Shown: positions 34,535 to 44,701, counted from the first letter of the stretch. The stretch: DNA of 64,000 nt from Stenotrophomonas sp. 610A2 (GCF_030549615.1 NZ_CP130832.1:4030001-4094000); one strand, 5' to 3'. Notes: a model not told the origin generated them from the letters alone. Program-made: numbers and translations.

Positions 34535-34828
34535 TCAGGGTTCGGCGGCAGGCAGGTGCAGCACCTGGAGCACGCTGTCCAGCCAGATCACATGCTCCTG
34601 GCAGGCCCGCAACAGGTCTTCCAGGCGCACCGTGGCGTTCACCCCGGGCTGCTCGTTATGGTCGGCAAAGTGCTGCAATGCCGGCTGTGCGGTGACGGTG
34701 CCGGCAACCCGGCTGCCGTCCTTGAGTACCAGCATTACCCGCGCCTGCTCAGGCAATTGGCCGAGCAGCGCCTCGAGCGATGCGATGAACATCGGGTCGG
34801 AATAAACGTGGGGCGCGTACAGGGGCAT
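34535..34828 (-). CDS. DUF3247 family protein
   Basis: A 97-residue soluble protein with a typical N-terminus (MPLYAPHVYSDPMFIASLEAL) and a central VMLVLKDGSRVAGTVTAQPA with a beta-barrel-like pattern (possibly an Sm-like fold, inferred). DUF3247 proteins occur mainly in Xanthomonadaceae; function unknown. No signal peptide. It stands alone upstream of the methyltransferase. Confidence 0.85.
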   Translation of the reverse strand: MPLYAPHVYSDPMFIASLEALLGQLPEQARVMLVLKDGSRVAGTVTAQPALQHFADHNEQPGVNATVRLEDLLRACQEHVIWLDSVLQVLHLPAAEP

Positions 34829-34892
34829 GGCAGCGTCCGCAGGTGAACGCCATCACATTAGCGCTTTTTCGCGTGAAACCCATGCAAAGAAA

Positions 34893-36911
34893 TCAGCGCG
34901 GCAGGCGCGCGTCGCGGATTGCAGAAATCAGCTGGGTCACGCTGTAGGGCTTGGCCACATGCCCCTGGAACCCTGAGGAGAACGCACGGCGCCGATCATC
35001 GGCGCGGGCCAGCGCGGTCACCGCCACTGCTGGCAGCTCGTCGGCAGCCACACCCAGGGTTTGCCGCAAGGTGTGGATAAGGCCGTAGCCATCCATGCCC
35101 GGCATGCCGATATCACTGATCAATACATCGAAGGCGGTATGCCCGCGCAGGTCCAGCAGCTCCAGCGCTTCGGCAGCGGTATTGGCGGTAACCACGGACG
35201 CGCCCTGCTCTTCCAGCAAGCGACGGATGTAGCCCAGCATGTCGACCTGGTCTTCCACCGCCAACACGCGCAGGCCCTGCAAGGCATTGGGTACCAGCAC
35301 CTGCTCGCCGATGCGCCCACGCTGTACCCGTCGCCGCGGGTGGCTGACCGCCTTCTGTGCCTGGAACTCCGGCAGGCGCACGCGGAAGGTGGAGCCGCGC
35401 CCGGCACCGGCACTGGCGGCCGACACGGTGCCGCCATGCAGCTCGGTCAACTGCTGGACGATGGCCAGGCCCAAGCCCAGGCCACCGTGGCGGCGGGTGG
35501 TGGTGCTGTCTGCCTGGCTGAAGCGGCTGAAAAGATGCTCGAGGAATTCCGGCGCAATGCCGTCGCCGTCATCCTTGATCTGCACCACCAGATGCCCGGC
35601 CTCATGCAGCAGGCTGACCTCGATCCGCCCTTCCACCGGGGTGAACTTGATCGCATTGGACAGCAGGTTGCCCAGGATCTGCTGCAGGCGGGTGGCATCA
35701 CCGAGCACCGGTTGCGGCAACTCGGGCAATTCGACCAGCATCGTCTGCGCCTTGCCCTCGACCACCAGCTCCTGCGCGCGCACGGCTTCACGCACCTGCT
35801 CGACCAGATCCAGCACTTCCACTTCCAGCTGCACCTTGCCCAGCAACATGCTGCTCAGGTCGAGCATGTCCGACATCAGGTGCTTCTGCGTCATCGCGCT
35901 GCTGGCGATCACTTCCATGCCACGCCGCATCGGATGATCGGGCTCCATCCGCTGCAGCAATAACTCGCTCCAGCCCAGCACGGTGGTCAGCGGCGTGCGC
36001 AGCTCGTGCGAAAGCGTGGCGAGAAACTCATCCTTCATCCGCGCCATGCCTTCGGCCGCGTTGCGCGCCACGCGCTCGGCGGTAAGCAGGTCTTCGCGGG
36101 CCATTTCGACCTCGCGGCGCTCGGTGATGTCCGGGCTGTTGCCGGCCAGGCCGATGAAGCGCCCATCTGCCGAAAAACGCGGAACCGCGTTCATTTCCAA
36201 CCAGCGCCATTGCCCGTCATGGCGGCGCACACGGGTATTGGTGTGCAGCTCGCTGCGCTCGGCAAGGGCGGCCTGCAGCTGGAACTGGAACGAAGCGAGT
36301 TCATCCGGGTGCAGCAGCCGCTGCCAGGGATCCGCGCCCAGCTCCTGATCCGGATGCAGCCCGAAGAAGGTAAAGAACGCGGCATTGACGAAGCGCAGCT
36401 GGCCTTGATCGTCCAGCACCCATACCGGCATCGGCAGGCCATCGGCCAGGGCGCTGAAGCGTGCCTCGCTTTCGGCCAACTCGGTTTCAATGCGCTTGCG
36501 GGCGGAGATATCGAACAGGAACACCGCCACCTGGTGTTTGTCCGGCCTGCCGATGCGTACCGCTTCCACCGAGTACCAGCGCGCCGGTGCCGACACCTCA
36601 CGCTCGAACTGGCTGATGCCACCATCGCTCAGCACCTTGGCAAAGGCCTGGAACCAGTCCGCTTCCATTGCCGGCACCACCTCGCTGGCACGACGACCAG
36701 TGACATTGCTCAGCCCGGTCACCCTCTGGAAACCGGCGTTGACCTTGCGGTAGATGAAATCGACCGCGACACCACCGTCAAACACCAGCTCGATCACGCA
36801 GAAGCCACTGGCCACCGCATTGAATACCTCCCGATAGAGGCTGGAGCTATCCAGATCCTCTTCGTCCAGAGACAGCAACGAAAGGTGTGAGTCCGGGTTG
36901 GGAGCGGGCAT
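34893..36911 (-). CDS. PAS hybrid sensor histidine kinase
   Basis: A 672-residue hybrid kinase. Two PAS-type sensor domains (about 20-150 and 160-280) precede the HisKA dimerisation domain with the phospho-accepting histidine in SHELRTPLTTVLGW, the ATP-binding domain (N-box LLSNAIKFTP, G-boxes DDGDGIAPEF and GLGLGLAIVQ) and a C-terminal receiver domain (VLISDIGMPGMDG). It has no transmembrane helix, so it senses a cytosolic signal. The start at 36911 lacks a good ribosome site; a longer N-terminus reaching ATG near 37000 is possible. No cognate regulator is adjacent. Confidence 0.9.
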   Translation of the reverse strand: MPAPNPDSHLSLLSLDEEDLDSSSLYREVFNAVASGFCVIELVFDGGVAVDFIYRKVNAGFQRVTGLSNVTGRRASEVVPAMEADWFQAFAKVLSDGGISQFEREVSAPARWYSVEAVRIGRPDKHQVAVFLFDISARKRIETELAESEARFSALADGLPMPVWVLDDQGQLRFVNAAFFTFFGLHPDQELGADPWQRLLHPDELASFQFQLQAALAERSELHTNTRVRRHDGQWRWLEMNAVPRFSADGRFIGLAGNSPDITERREVEMAREDLLTAERVARNAAEGMARMKDEFLATLSHELRTPLTTVLGWSELLLQRMEPDHPMRRGMEVIASSAMTQKHLMSDMLDLSSMLLGKVQLEVEVLDLVEQVREAVRAQELVVEGKAQTMLVELPELPQPVLGDATRLQQILGNLLSNAIKFTPVEGRIEVSLLHEAGHLVVQIKDDGDGIAPEFLEHLFSRFSQADSTTTRRHGGLGLGLAIVQQLTELHGGTVSAASAGAGRGSTFRVRLPEFQAQKAVSHPRRRVQRGRIGEQVLVPNALQGLRVLAVEDQVDMLGYIRRLLEEQGASVVTANTAAEALELLDLRGHTAFDVLISDIGMPGMDGYGLIHTLRQTLGVAADELPAVAVTALARADDRRRAFSSGFQGHVAKPYSVTQLISAIRDARLPR

Positions 36912-37094
36912 TGTCGGGAGGGAGCAGGTAGCGGCAAAGAAGGAGGTGGACGCCGGGGAGTCTGGGCGATGGCCGATCCACACCCCGTGATGATGAACCA
37001 TCGTGCAATCCAACGTAGCCCGCCTCGGGCCATTCATTGCAGCGTATGCGTATCGGCTTCACACTTCGCTCATCGAAGTCCCCAGGAGTACGTA

Positions 37095-37664
37095 ATGAAA
37101 ACCCTGACCATTACCGGACTTGCCCTGGCCTGCCTGCTGGCCGTCGGCGCCGCCGAAGCCAAGCCGCGTACTGTTACCGACCCCGAGGCACCGCGTGCCC
37201 TGAGTGTCGAAGGCCCGGTACAGGTGCAATGGACCGATCCAACCCAATTCACCGAACTGCGCTACAGCCGCAACCGTTGGGATGCCGAGCGCGGTAACTG
37301 GGTGGAGACCCTGGCCGAGTACCTGCGCACGCAGGCGAGCAAGCAGTTGCCGCCCGGACAGAAGCTGGATGTGACCATCACCGACATCAAACGTGCCGGT
37401 GATTACGAGCCATGGCATGGCCCGCGCCTGGATGACGTGCGCGTGATGCGCGATATCTACCCGCCGCGCATCACCCTGCAGTTCACCTTGACCGACGCCA
37501 ATGGCCAGGTCATCGACCAGGGCGAGCGCAAGCTCTCCGATAGCGGCTACCTGCTCAACAGCAGCCTGCCCAACAACACCGACCCGCTGCGTTATGAAAA
37601 GCGCCTGCTCAATGACTGGGTGCGGCGTGAGCTGCAGAGTGATCGCAGTACTGCCGGGCTGTAA
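37095..37664 (+). CDS. DUF3016 exported protein
   Basis: A 189-residue exported protein: signal peptide cleaved after AEA (about residue 22), then QVQWTDPTQFTELRYSRNRWDAERGNWVETLAEYL, the DUF3016 core. The family is common in xanthomonads; function unknown. ATG 37095 has AGGAG seven bases before it. A rho-independent terminator follows. Confidence 0.9.
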   Translation: MKTLTITGLALACLLAVGAAEAKPRTVTDPEAPRALSVEGPVQVQWTDPTQFTELRYSRNRWDAERGNWVETLAEYLRTQASKQLPPGQKLDVTITDIKRAGDYEPWHGPRLDDVRVMRDIYPPRITLQFTLTDANGQVIDQGERKLSDSGYLLNSSLPNNTDPLRYEKRLLNDWVRRELQSDRSTAGL

Positions 37665-37688
37665 TTCGCAATTGATGGATGGAAACAG

Positions 37689-37718
37689 AAAGGGCCGCAA
37701 TGCGGCCCTTTTTTTTCA
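37689..37718 (+). terminator. rho-independent terminator
   Basis: The stem AAAGGGCCGC / GCGGCCCTTT, with an AAT loop, is followed by eight Ts. It lies 25 bases after the DUF3016 stop. Confidence 0.9.
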
Positions 37719-37721
37719 TCT

Positions 37722-37789
37722 GTAGTGCCGAGCCATGCTCGGCAGAGGCTCTATCGGTAACGCCCCTGCCGAGCATGGCTCGGCACTAC
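37722..37789. repeat. SMAG repeat pair
   Basis: A forward unit at 37722-37744 and an inverted unit at 37767-37789, forming a hairpin between the DUF3016 terminator and the alanine racemase end. Confidence 0.93.
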
Positions 37790-37806
37790 CTGATCCCGCA
37801 GACGCG

Positions 37807-38883
37807 TTACGCCGACAGATACACCCGCGGGGTGCGCTTCAGGCTGCACGGCAAGCGATAGGCGCTGGTATTGCAGCGCGGTGCCAACTCCGAGATGGTC
37901 GGTGCATTGCCCCACAACTGCACGATGCTGCCGCGTGCGGCCTGCGGGTGATCGGTCAGGTCAACGGTGAGCATGTCCATCGATACCCGGCCGATCAAAC
38001 GACCAGGAACGCCATCGATCAGCACCGGCGTGCCATTGGGTGCGAACTGCGGATAGCCATCGGCATAGCCCATCGCCACCACGCCCACGCGCGTTGGCTT
38101 TTCAGCAACAAAACGCGCGCCGTAACCCAGCGGTTCGCCGACGGCGAGTTCACGCACCGCGATCACCCGCGACTGCAGGGTCATCACCGGGCGCAGCTGC
38201 GCGGCGTGCGGGCTGGGCTGCGGGTACAGCGGATCGGCACCGTACAACATCAGCCCCGGGCGTACCCAGTCACTGCGCACGTCAGGCCAGCCCAACAGCG
38301 CCGGCGAATTGCACAGGCTGGTTTCACCGGCCAAACCTTCGGTGGCACGGACGAAAACATCGAGCTGTTCGCGGGTGCGGTTGCTGTCCAGCTCATCGGC
38401 ACGTGCCAGGTGGGTCATCAGCACCAGCGGGCCGACCTGCGGCAATGCAGTCAGGCGTGCGTGTGCGTCGCGGAATTCCTCCGGCGACAAACCCAGCCGG
38501 TGCATGCCGCTGTCCAGCTTGAGCCAGATGCGCAACGTGGCATCGGTCTTGAATGCCTCCACCGCTTCCAGCTGCCACGTCGTAGCCACCACCACCCAGA
38601 AATCGTGCTCGACGATCAACGGCAGTTCGGCCGCGTCGAAGAAGCCTTCCATCAGCAGGATCGGGCCACGGATACCCGCTTGGCGCAGTTCCAGCGCTTC
38701 TTCGATGCAGGCCACGCCGAAACCATCGGCCTCGTCCTGCAGCGCGCGTGCGCAGTTCACCGCACCGTGGCCGTAGGCATCGGCCTTGATGATCGCCAAG
38801 GCCTTGCCACCGCCCAACTGGCGAGCCAGCCGGTAGTTGTGGCGCAGTGCGTCCAGGTCGATCAGTGCCTGTGCCGGACGCAT
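37807..38883 (-). CDS. alanine racemase (catabolic DadX type)
   Basis: A 358-residue PLP enzyme interconverting L- and D-alanine. The PLP lysine is K33 (KADAYGHG) and the catalytic tyrosine is Y254 (GYGARF). The length is standard. Its start overlaps the stop of dadA by one base, so the two form an operon for alanine catabolism, in the same layout as dadAX of Pseudomonas, and this location suggests the catabolic rather than the cell-wall isoenzyme. Confidence 0.95.
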   Translation of the reverse strand: MRPAQALIDLDALRHNYRLARQLGGGKALAIIKADAYGHGAVNCARALQDEADGFGVACIEEALELRQAGIRGPILLMEGFFDAAELPLIVEHDFWVVVATTWQLEAVEAFKTDATLRIWLKLDSGMHRLGLSPEEFRDAHARLTALPQVGPLVLMTHLARADELDSNRTREQLDVFVRATEGLAGETSLCNSPALLGWPDVRSDWVRPGLMLYGADPLYPQPSPHAAQLRPVMTLQSRVIAVRELAVGEPLGYGARFVAEKPTRVGVVAMGYADGYPQFAPNGTPVLIDGVPGRLIGRVSMDMLTVDLTDHPQAARGSIVQLWGNAPTISELAPRCNTSAYRLPCSLKRTPRVYLSA

Positions 38884-40148
38884 CAGTGCTGGCCCTTGCC
38901 GTAACGGAAGATATCCAGGCCTTCCGTGCTGATCTGCGGCTTCTTGCCGCTCATCAGATCGGCCAGGTAACGGCCCGAACCCGCCGCCATGGTCCAGCCC
39001 AGGGTGCCGTGGCCGGTATTGAGGAACAGGTTGCGATATGGCGTTGCGCCGATCACCGGGGTGCCGTCCGGCGTAGCCGGGCGCAGGCCGGTCCAGAAGC
39101 TGGCCTTCGACAGATCGCCGCCGTCCGGATACAGATCCTTGACCACCTTCTCCAGCGTGGCGCGACGACGCGGCTCCAGCGACAGGTCGAAACCGGCCAC
39201 CTCGGCCATGCCGCCAACGCGGATGCGGTCCTCGAAGCGGGTGATGGCGATCTTGTAGCTCTCGTCGAGGATGGTCGAATTCGGTGCCATCGCCGCATCG
39301 GTGATCGGCAGGGTCAGCGAGTAACCCTTAAGCGGATACACCGGCAGCTGCATGCCCAGCGGGGCCAGCAGTTGCGGCGAGTAGCTGCCCAGCGCGAGCA
39401 CGTAGTGATCGGCAGTCTCGAGCTTGCCATTGATGCGCACGCCGGTGATGCGGTCACCATCGGTCTGGATCGAGGCGATGTCCTGGTCGAAGCGGAACTC
39501 GACACCGGCCGCTTCAGCCAACGCCGCCAGCTTGGTGGTGAACATCTGGCAATCGCCGGTCTGGTCCTCGGGCAGGCGCAGCGCGCCGACCAGCATCTCG
39601 GTCTTGCCTGCCAGCGCCGGCTCGACCCGGGCGATGCCCTGGCGGTCCAGCACTTCGTAGGGCACGCCGTATTCGCGCAGCACCTGGATGTCCTGCGCGG
39701 CGGCATCCAGCTGCTGCTGGGTGCGGAACAACTGGGTGGTGCCGAGCTGGCGGCCTTCGTAGTCGATGCCGGTGGCGGCGCGCAGCTCGTTGATGCAATC
39801 GCGGCTGTAATCGGACACCCGCACCATGCGCGCCTTGTTGACCGCGTAGCGGGCCGAGGTGCAGTTGCGCAGCATCTGCCACAGCCAGCGGTACTGGTTG
39901 AGGTCGCCGGTCGGACGGATGGCCAGCGGCGCATGCTCCTCGAACAACCACTTGACCGCCTTCAGCGGCACGCCTGGCGCCGCCCACGGTGAGGTATAGC
40001 CGAAGGACAGCTGTCCAGCGTTGGCGAAGCTGGTTTCCAGCGCCGGCGCCGGCTGCCGATCCACCACGGTGACCTCAAAGCCGGCCTGCCGTAGATACCA
40101 GGCACTGGTCGTGCCGATCACACCGCTGCCAAGCACCAGAACGCGCAT
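38883..40148 (-). CDS. dadA: D-amino acid dehydrogenase small subunit
   Basis: A 421-residue FAD enzyme oxidising D-alanine to pyruvate in the membrane electron chain. The dinucleotide motif [13 protein letters not shown] is at residues 8-20. ATG 40148 (MRVLVLGSG) is chosen over 40154 because GGAG lies seven bases before it and it matches DadA N-termini. It is divergent from an Lrp-type regulator 150 bp away, in a dad-type arrangement. Confidence 0.95.
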   Translation of the reverse strand: MRVLVLGSGVIGTTSAWYLRQAGFEVTVVDRQPAPALETSFANAGQLSFGYTSPWAAPGVPLKAVKWLFEEHAPLAIRPTGDLNQYRWLWQMLRNCTSARYAVNKARMVRVSDYSRDCINELRAATGIDYEGRQLGTTQLFRTQQQLDAAAQDIQVLREYGVPYEVLDRQGIARVEPALAGKTEMLVGALRLPEDQTGDCQMFTTKLAALAEAAGVEFRFDQDIASIQTDGDRITGVRINGKLETADHYVLALGSYSPQLLAPLGMQLPVYPLKGYSLTLPITDAAMAPNSTILDESYKIAITRFEDRIRVGGMAEVAGFDLSLEPRRRATLEKVVKDLYPDGGDLSKASFWTGLRPATPDGTPVIGATPYRNLFLNTGHGTLGWTMAAGSGRYLADLMSGKKPQISTEGLDIFRYGKGQH

Positions 40149-40298
40149 TTTCATTCTCCGGACCACATCATTCCCTGCGCTCGGGGCAGCAGGGGCTAGG
40201 AACCGCGCAGTATATTCACGGTCAAGCAGTTGTTTTCCCTGTATTAGCTTGCCGAATCAGGTTAATTTCCCGTTTCGTTCATCAAAAGCAGAGCCGCC

Positions 40299-40775
40299 AT
40301 GGCCACCCGCAGCCGCGAACTGGACAAGATCGACCGCAAGATCCTGCGCATCCTGCAGCAGGAGGGCCGCATCTCCTTCACCGAGCTGGGCGAACGCGTC
40401 GGCCTGTCGACCACGCCCTGCACCGAGCGCGTGCGCCGGCTGGAGCGCGAAGGGGTGATCACCGGCTACTACGCGCGGCTGGACCCGTCCTCGGTGAAAG
40501 CCAGCCTGCTGGTGTTCGTGGAGATCAGCCTGGCCTACAAATCCGGCGACATCTTCGAGGAATTCCGGCGTGCGGCGCTGAAGCTGCCCAACGTACTGGA
40601 ATGCCATTTGATGTCCGGTGATTTCGATTATCTGCTCAAGGCACGCATCAACGAAATGGCCTCCTACCGCAAGCTGTTGGGCAGCACCCTGCTGACCTTG
40701 CCGCACGTGCGTGAATCGAAAAGCTACATCGTGATGGAAGAAGTAAAAGAGACCCTGTGCCTGCCCATCGAGTAG
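40299..40775 (+). CDS. Lrp/AsnC-type regulator (DadR-like)
   Basis: A 158-residue regulator: HTH at residues 8-58 (RISFTELGERVGLSTTPCTERVRRL) and the AsnC ligand-binding domain with the family pattern CHLMSGDFDYLL. Divergent from dadA-alr and thus probably the local regulator (DadR). Its stop TAG is part of the GTAG of a SMAG repeat. The intergenic 150 bp contains AT-rich tracts suited to Lrp binding, but no single box is certain. Confidence 0.92.
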   Translation: MATRSRELDKIDRKILRILQQEGRISFTELGERVGLSTTPCTERVRRLEREGVITGYYARLDPSSVKASLLVFVEISLAYKSGDIFEEFRRAALKLPNVLECHLMSGDFDYLLKARINEMASYRKLLGSTLLTLPHVRESKSYIVMEEVKETLCLPIE

Positions 40776-40998
40776 TGCCGAGCCACGCTCGGCAGCACGC
40801 CCCCTCCGTTTGGCCTCAGGCCAAAGGGAGCGCTGGGGAGGGGGGCTTTTGAGCCCCCTCCCTTTGGCCGCAGGCCAAGGGGAGGGTTGGGGAGGGGTCG
40901 CTTTTGACTTTGGCTTGGAATGCCCCTTGCCGAGCATGGCTCGGCATTACGCGGATGCTCTATCGGTACGGCCCTTGCCGAGCATGGCTCGGCACTAC
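40772..40998. repeat. SMAG copies and GC-rich palindromes
   Basis: SMAG-like units at 40772-40794, 40928-40950 and 40976-40998 flank two GC-rich hairpins (40799-40850 and 40855-40907) containing TTTGGCC/GGCCAAAG and GGGGAGGG. The first SMAG supplies the stop codon of the preceding gene. Confidence 0.9.
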
Positions 40999-41004
40999 GG
41001 TGTG

Positions 41005-41403
41005 CTAGCGCGTGCCTGCCGGCGGCGGCACCACCTGCTGCCCCAAGCCGCTGGGCACGGTGTCGTAATAGCGATTGGTGCGTGTATCCAACACCCGGCC
41101 CGGGCTGGTCTGGCGCATGTGCGGCGCAGGCTGGCCCTTGCTGTCGTAGATCGGGCGCACGGGCTGCGGCGGCTGGGTGATCGGCTTCACTTTCGGAGCC
41201 GGCTTGGGCTTGGTGACGGGCCGTGGCGGCAGCCGCACAGCCTCCTCCCGCGGATCGGTGGGCACCGTTACCGGCTGCCGGGACGACGGCGGTAGCGTCA
41301 CCGGACGCGTTGCAGTCGGTGACGGTGGCTGCTGCAGCTGTGCGTGAGCGAACAACGGCACGAACGCCAGCACTGCCAGCGCCAGATACGCCATCGGTCT
41401 CAT
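41005..41403 (-). CDS. proline-rich exported protein
   Basis: A 132-residue exported protein; signal peptide ends at AHA (about residue 20). The mature part is dominated by proline, threonine and basic residues, with PPRPVTKPKPAPKVKPITQ in the middle, and ends with YYDTVPSGLGQQVVPP. No domain is recognised; it could be a wall- or surface-associated protein. ATG 41403 is six bases after GGGAG. Confidence 0.75.
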   Translation of the reverse strand: MRPMAYLALAVLAFVPLFAHAQLQQPPSPTATRPVTLPPSSRQPVTVPTDPREEAVRLPPRPVTKPKPAPKVKPITQPPQPVRPIYDSKGQPAPHMRQTSPGRVLDTRTNRYYDTVPSGLGQQVVPPPAGTR

Positions 41404-41526
41404 CTGCATCTCCCGTTCCTGCATGCGCTGAGCATGCGCCGGCCCAGCTTGCGCCGCCATGAATGCGCCCTTGGACTGGCCCCTGCCCGCCCCTACCATT
41501 GATACCTGTCCCACGGATGCCACGCG

Positions 41527-41994
41527 ATGACTGCCTTCGACCTGACCCCTCCCAGTTCCACCCAACGTGATGCCCTGATCGCCGGGCTCAGCAGCGAAGA
41601 GCAGCGCGTGCTGTTGCAGCACGGCACCGAGGCACCGTTCTGTGGCGTGTTCCTGGATAACAAGCGTGATGGCGTCTACTGCTGCCGCCTGTGCGCACTG
41701 CCACTGTTCCGCTCCAGCACCAAGTTCGATTCGGGCACCGGCTGGCCGAGCTTCTTCGCCCCGTTCGATCCGGCCCATGTGCGCGAGATCCGCGACATCA
41801 GCCACGGCATGATCCGCACCGAGATCGTCTGCGCGCGTTGCGGCAGCCATCTCGGCCATGTGTTCCCGGATGGCCCACCGCCGACCTTTGAACGGCATTG
41901 CCTGAACTCAGTATCGCTGGGCTTTGTAGAGAATGGCCAGCCCTACCCGGACCCGCTGCAGCGTGGTGGTGCCGAGGCAGCGCCGGCAGCGTAG
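41527..41994 (+). CDS. msrB: peptide-methionine (R)-S-oxide reductase
   Basis: A 155-residue enzyme that reduces methionine R-sulfoxide in oxidised proteins. The catalytic cysteine is C125 in RHCLNSVSL. Zinc-binding CxxC pairs are CRLC (53-56) and CARC (102-105). GTGWPSFF is the substrate-loop signature. It is the complete single-domain type without a fused MsrA. Confidence 0.96.
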   Translation: MTAFDLTPPSSTQRDALIAGLSSEEQRVLLQHGTEAPFCGVFLDNKRDGVYCCRLCALPLFRSSTKFDSGTGWPSFFAPFDPAHVREIRDISHGMIRTEIVCARCGSHLGHVFPDGPPPTFERHCLNSVSLGFVENGQPYPDPLQRGGAEAAPAA

Positions 41995-42005
41995 TCGCAG
42001 CACCT

Positions 42006-42122
42006 GTAGTGCCGAGCCATGCTCGGCAGAAGCGTTACCGGTAAAACCCCAGCCGAGCATGGCTCGGCTCTACAGGGGATGGCTTCCTGGTAAAGCCTCA
42101 GCCGAGCATGGCTCGGCACTAC
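42006..42122. repeat. SMAG repeat cluster (three copies)
   Basis: One forward unit at 42006-42028 and two inverted units at about 42052-42073 and 42101-42122, between the msrB stop and the motA start. Confidence 0.92.
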
Positions 42123-42194
42123 AGGAGCCGCCCGGCTCTACAGATTTTCCGCTGACGGCCGACAACGGGATATCCCCATCCGTTGTCTGCTCCC

Positions 42195-43049
42195 ATGCTC
42201 ATCATCGTTGGCCTGCTCGTTGTCATCTTCGCTGTCCTGGGCGGCTACGTCGGTGCGCATGGCCGTCTGGCCGCGCTCTGGCAGCCCTACGAACTGGTCA
42301 TCATCGGCGGCGCTGCGCTGGGTGCGTTCCTGATCGCCACGCCACTCAAGACCGTCAAGCAGACCCTGCGCGCAACCGTCAGCGTGTTCAAAGGCCCGCA
42401 GTACAAGCGCCAGGACTATCTGGACGTGCTCAGCCTGCTCTACGAACTGCTCAACAAGGCGCGCCGCGAAGGCTTCATGGCGCTGGAAGAACACGTCGAG
42501 AATCCGCAGGAAAGCGCGGTGTTCGCCAACTACCCGAAAGTGCAGTCCGACCACCACCTGCTGGACTTCATCACCGACTGCCTGCGGCTGATGATCGGCT
42601 CCAACATCGAGCCGCATGAGCTGGAACCGCTGCTCGAGCTGGAGCTGGAAAAGCACCACCACGAGGCGCTGGAACCTGCGCACGTACTCAACAAGGTCGC
42701 CGACGGCCTGCCTGGCTTCGGTATCGTCGCGGCGGTGCTGGGCATCGTCATCACCATGGGCGCGATCGGCGGCGACATCAAGGAAGTCGGCGCGCACGTG
42801 GCTGGTGCCCTGGTCGGCACCTTCCTCGGCATTCTGCTCGGCTATGGCTTCATCGGCCCGCTGGCGGCGGCGGTGGAAGCCCGCGCCGAGCAGGACGCAC
42901 GCATCTACGAATCGGTGAAGACTGCGCTGCTGGCCTGCCTGCGTGGCTACAACCCGAAGATCGCGCTTGAGTTCGCCCGCAAGACCGTGCCGTCGGCGCT
43001 GCGTCCGGGCTTCAGCGAGTTCGAACAGCACCTGAAGTCGGTCAAGTAA
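42195..43049 (+). CDS. motA: flagellar motor stator protein MotA
   Basis: A 284-residue inner-membrane protein, four helices, forming the proton channel of the flagellar motor with MotB. Helices are at 2-22, 32-50, 170-190 and 200-222. The cytoplasmic loop (60-165) carries the conserved charged residues that contact FliG, and the P-x9-loop region with ADGLPGFGIVAAVLGIVI is characteristic. ATG 42195 is used; TTG 42183 would be too early. The motB gene follows after ten bases. Confidence 0.94.
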   Translation: MLIIVGLLVVIFAVLGGYVGAHGRLAALWQPYELVIIGGAALGAFLIATPLKTVKQTLRATVSVFKGPQYKRQDYLDVLSLLYELLNKARREGFMALEEHVENPQESAVFANYPKVQSDHHLLDFITDCLRLMIGSNIEPHELEPLLELELEKHHHEALEPAHVLNKVADGLPGFGIVAAVLGIVITMGAIGGDIKEVGAHVAGALVGTFLGILLGYGFIGPLAAAVEARAEQDARIYESVKTALLACLRGYNPKIALEFARKTVPSALRPGFSEFEQHLKSVK

Positions 43050-43059
43050 GGCGCGTGCC

Positions 43060-43995
43060 ATGACCGAGACCAAGCCCACGGTAATCGTTCGCCGGGTGAA
43101 AAAAGTCCAGGGCGGCGGCCACCACGGCGGTTCGTGGAAGGTGGCCTACGCCGACTTCGTCACTGCGATGATGGCCTTCTTCCTGGTGTTGTGGCTGATG
43201 GCAGCCACCACCAAGCCCGAGCGCGCGGCGATCTCCGAATATTTCCGCAACCCCAGCCCGCTGGCCGGCAGCAGCAGTACCCCAGCACCAGGCATGGCCG
43301 GGCCTGGCGGCGCCAGCACCTCGATGATCAAGCTGGGCGGTGCCACCGACGTGTCGCGCGGCAACAGCAACGATCCCTTCCAGAACCGTCAGGAAGCGGT
43401 GCCGACGCCGGTGCAGGAACGCGAACGCGACAAGCAGCGGCTGGAAGCACTGAAGCAGGAGCTGCAGGAAGCGATCAGCAAGAGCCAGGCGCTGGAGCCG
43501 TTCAAGGACCAGCTGCTGCTGGACATCACCCCGGAAGGCCTGCGCATCCAGATCGTGGACAAGCAGAACCGGCCAATGTTCGACCTCGGCAGTGCGCGCC
43601 TGATGCCGTACACCAAGACGATCCTGCTGGAGCTGTCGCACTTCATCAACCAGGTGCCCAACCACATCAGCCTCACCGGCCACACCGACACCACCGCCTA
43701 TTCCACCCAGCTGGGCTACGGCAACTGGGAGCTTAGTGCGGACCGTGCCAACGCGGCGCGCCGCACCTTGCTGGAGGGCGGCATGGAGGAAGTGAAGGTC
43801 GCACGCGTGGTCGGACTGGCGTCGTCAGCACTGTTTGACAAGGCCAACCCGCAGAACCCGATCAACCGCCGCATCAGCATCGTGGTGATGACCAAGGAAG
43901 CCGAAGCCGCCGCGCTCAACGAGACCGCGACGCTGGCCTTGCCACCGCCGAACGCTGCCGTGGCGATAGATGTGGTGCCGACAGTGGCGGATTGA
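43060..43995 (+). CDS. motB: flagellar motor protein MotB
   Basis: A 311-residue stator protein. The single helix (about residues 28-47) carries the critical aspartate D32 in AYADFVTAMMAFF, which binds protons. The C-terminal OmpA-like peptidoglycan-binding domain has SLTGHTDTTAY and NRRISIVVM. A coiled, Glu/Lys/Gln-rich linker (residues 115-150) separates them. It is ten bases after motA, forming an isolated stator pair away from the flagellar cluster. Confidence 0.94.
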   Translation: MTETKPTVIVRRVKKVQGGGHHGGSWKVAYADFVTAMMAFFLVLWLMAATTKPERAAISEYFRNPSPLAGSSSTPAPGMAGPGGASTSMIKLGGATDVSRGNSNDPFQNRQEAVPTPVQERERDKQRLEALKQELQEAISKSQALEPFKDQLLLDITPEGLRIQIVDKQNRPMFDLGSARLMPYTKTILLELSHFINQVPNHISLTGHTDTTAYSTQLGYGNWELSADRANAARRTLLEGGMEEVKVARVVGLASSALFDKANPQNPINRRISIVVMTKEAEAAALNETATLALPPPNAAVAIDVVPTVAD

Positions 43996-44029
43996 GGGCG
44001 GTGTTTGTCGCTGCGAGCTGACGGCCTTA

Positions 44030-44160
44030 CCCCTACCCAACCCTCCCCTTGCCTGCGGCAAAGGGAGGGGGCTGTTTCTACAATCTGCCGAAATCCTGCC
44101 GTCGCCAGGCTTCTGCCCCCACCCTTTCGCACAGCGAAGGGGTCGGTTGGGGAGGGGTAA
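44030..44160. repeat. pair of inverted GC-rich repeats
   Basis: CCCAACCCTCCCCTTGCC at 44036 and CGGTTGGGGAGGGGTAAG at 44142 are inverse copies, each with internal palindromes; the whole 130 bp is a mobile-palindrome-like insertion between motB and the next gene. Confidence 0.75.
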
Positions 44161-44230
44161 GCTTCGACTGATCAAACGCCAAACCGGCTTGGCGCCTACA
44201 ATAGGCATCGTTTTCAATCAGCCGAACCTC

Positions 44231-44701
44231 ATGTCCAAGCTCTCCAAAGCCAAGCGCGACAAGCGCAAGAAGCAGGCCCCGCGCCGCCCGTTCGCCCGCC
44301 TGAACGCCCAGCAGCCGGTCCAGAACCACGCCGTCCTGGTCAACGAAGAAGGCCAGGTCGTGGCCGCCATCGGCCTGCAGGGCACCGAATGGCTGCTGGC
44401 CATCGGTGGCCAGACCATGGGCAATGCCGACAACCCCGTGCCGATGCTGGCCATGCTCAAGCACCTGGCCAATGTGCAGGAGAAGGAAGGCCGCAAGGTC
44501 ACGCTGGAGTATTCCGCAGCACTGCAGCAGATGATCGACGACCTGGCCGCCGACGAAGGCAAGACCGCCGACGATTACCTGGCCGGCCTGGTTGCCGAGT
44601 TCGAAGGCGTCGAAGGCGAAGAAGCTGCCGAAGCGGCTGCTGATGACGTTGTCGCGATTGCCGAAGAAGTGCCGGCCGACGACGACAAGTCCAAGGCCTG
44701 A
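44231..44701 (+). CDS. hypothetical acidic protein
   Basis: A 156-residue protein with a strongly basic N-terminus (MSKLSKAKRDKRKKQAPRRP), a central beta-rich segment HAVLVNEEGQVVAAIGLQGTEW and a very acidic C-terminal 40 residues (EFEGVEGEEAAEAAADDV). The charge polarity suggests RNA, protein or chromatin binding, but no domain is recognised. The family looks restricted to Xanthomonadaceae (from memory). Confidence 0.7.
   Translation: MSKLSKAKRDKRKKQAPRRPFARLNAQQPVQNHAVLVNEEGQVVAAIGLQGTEWLLAIGGQTMGNADNPVPMLAMLKHLANVQEKEGRKVTLEYSAALQQMIDDLAADEGKTADDYLAGLVAEFEGVEGEEAAEAAADDVVAIAEEVPADDDKSKA

Noticed and set aside
33484..34695. A 403-residue frame opposite the RsmC-like gene
   Set aside because: Same reason: the opposite strand has SAM-binding and NPPF motifs.
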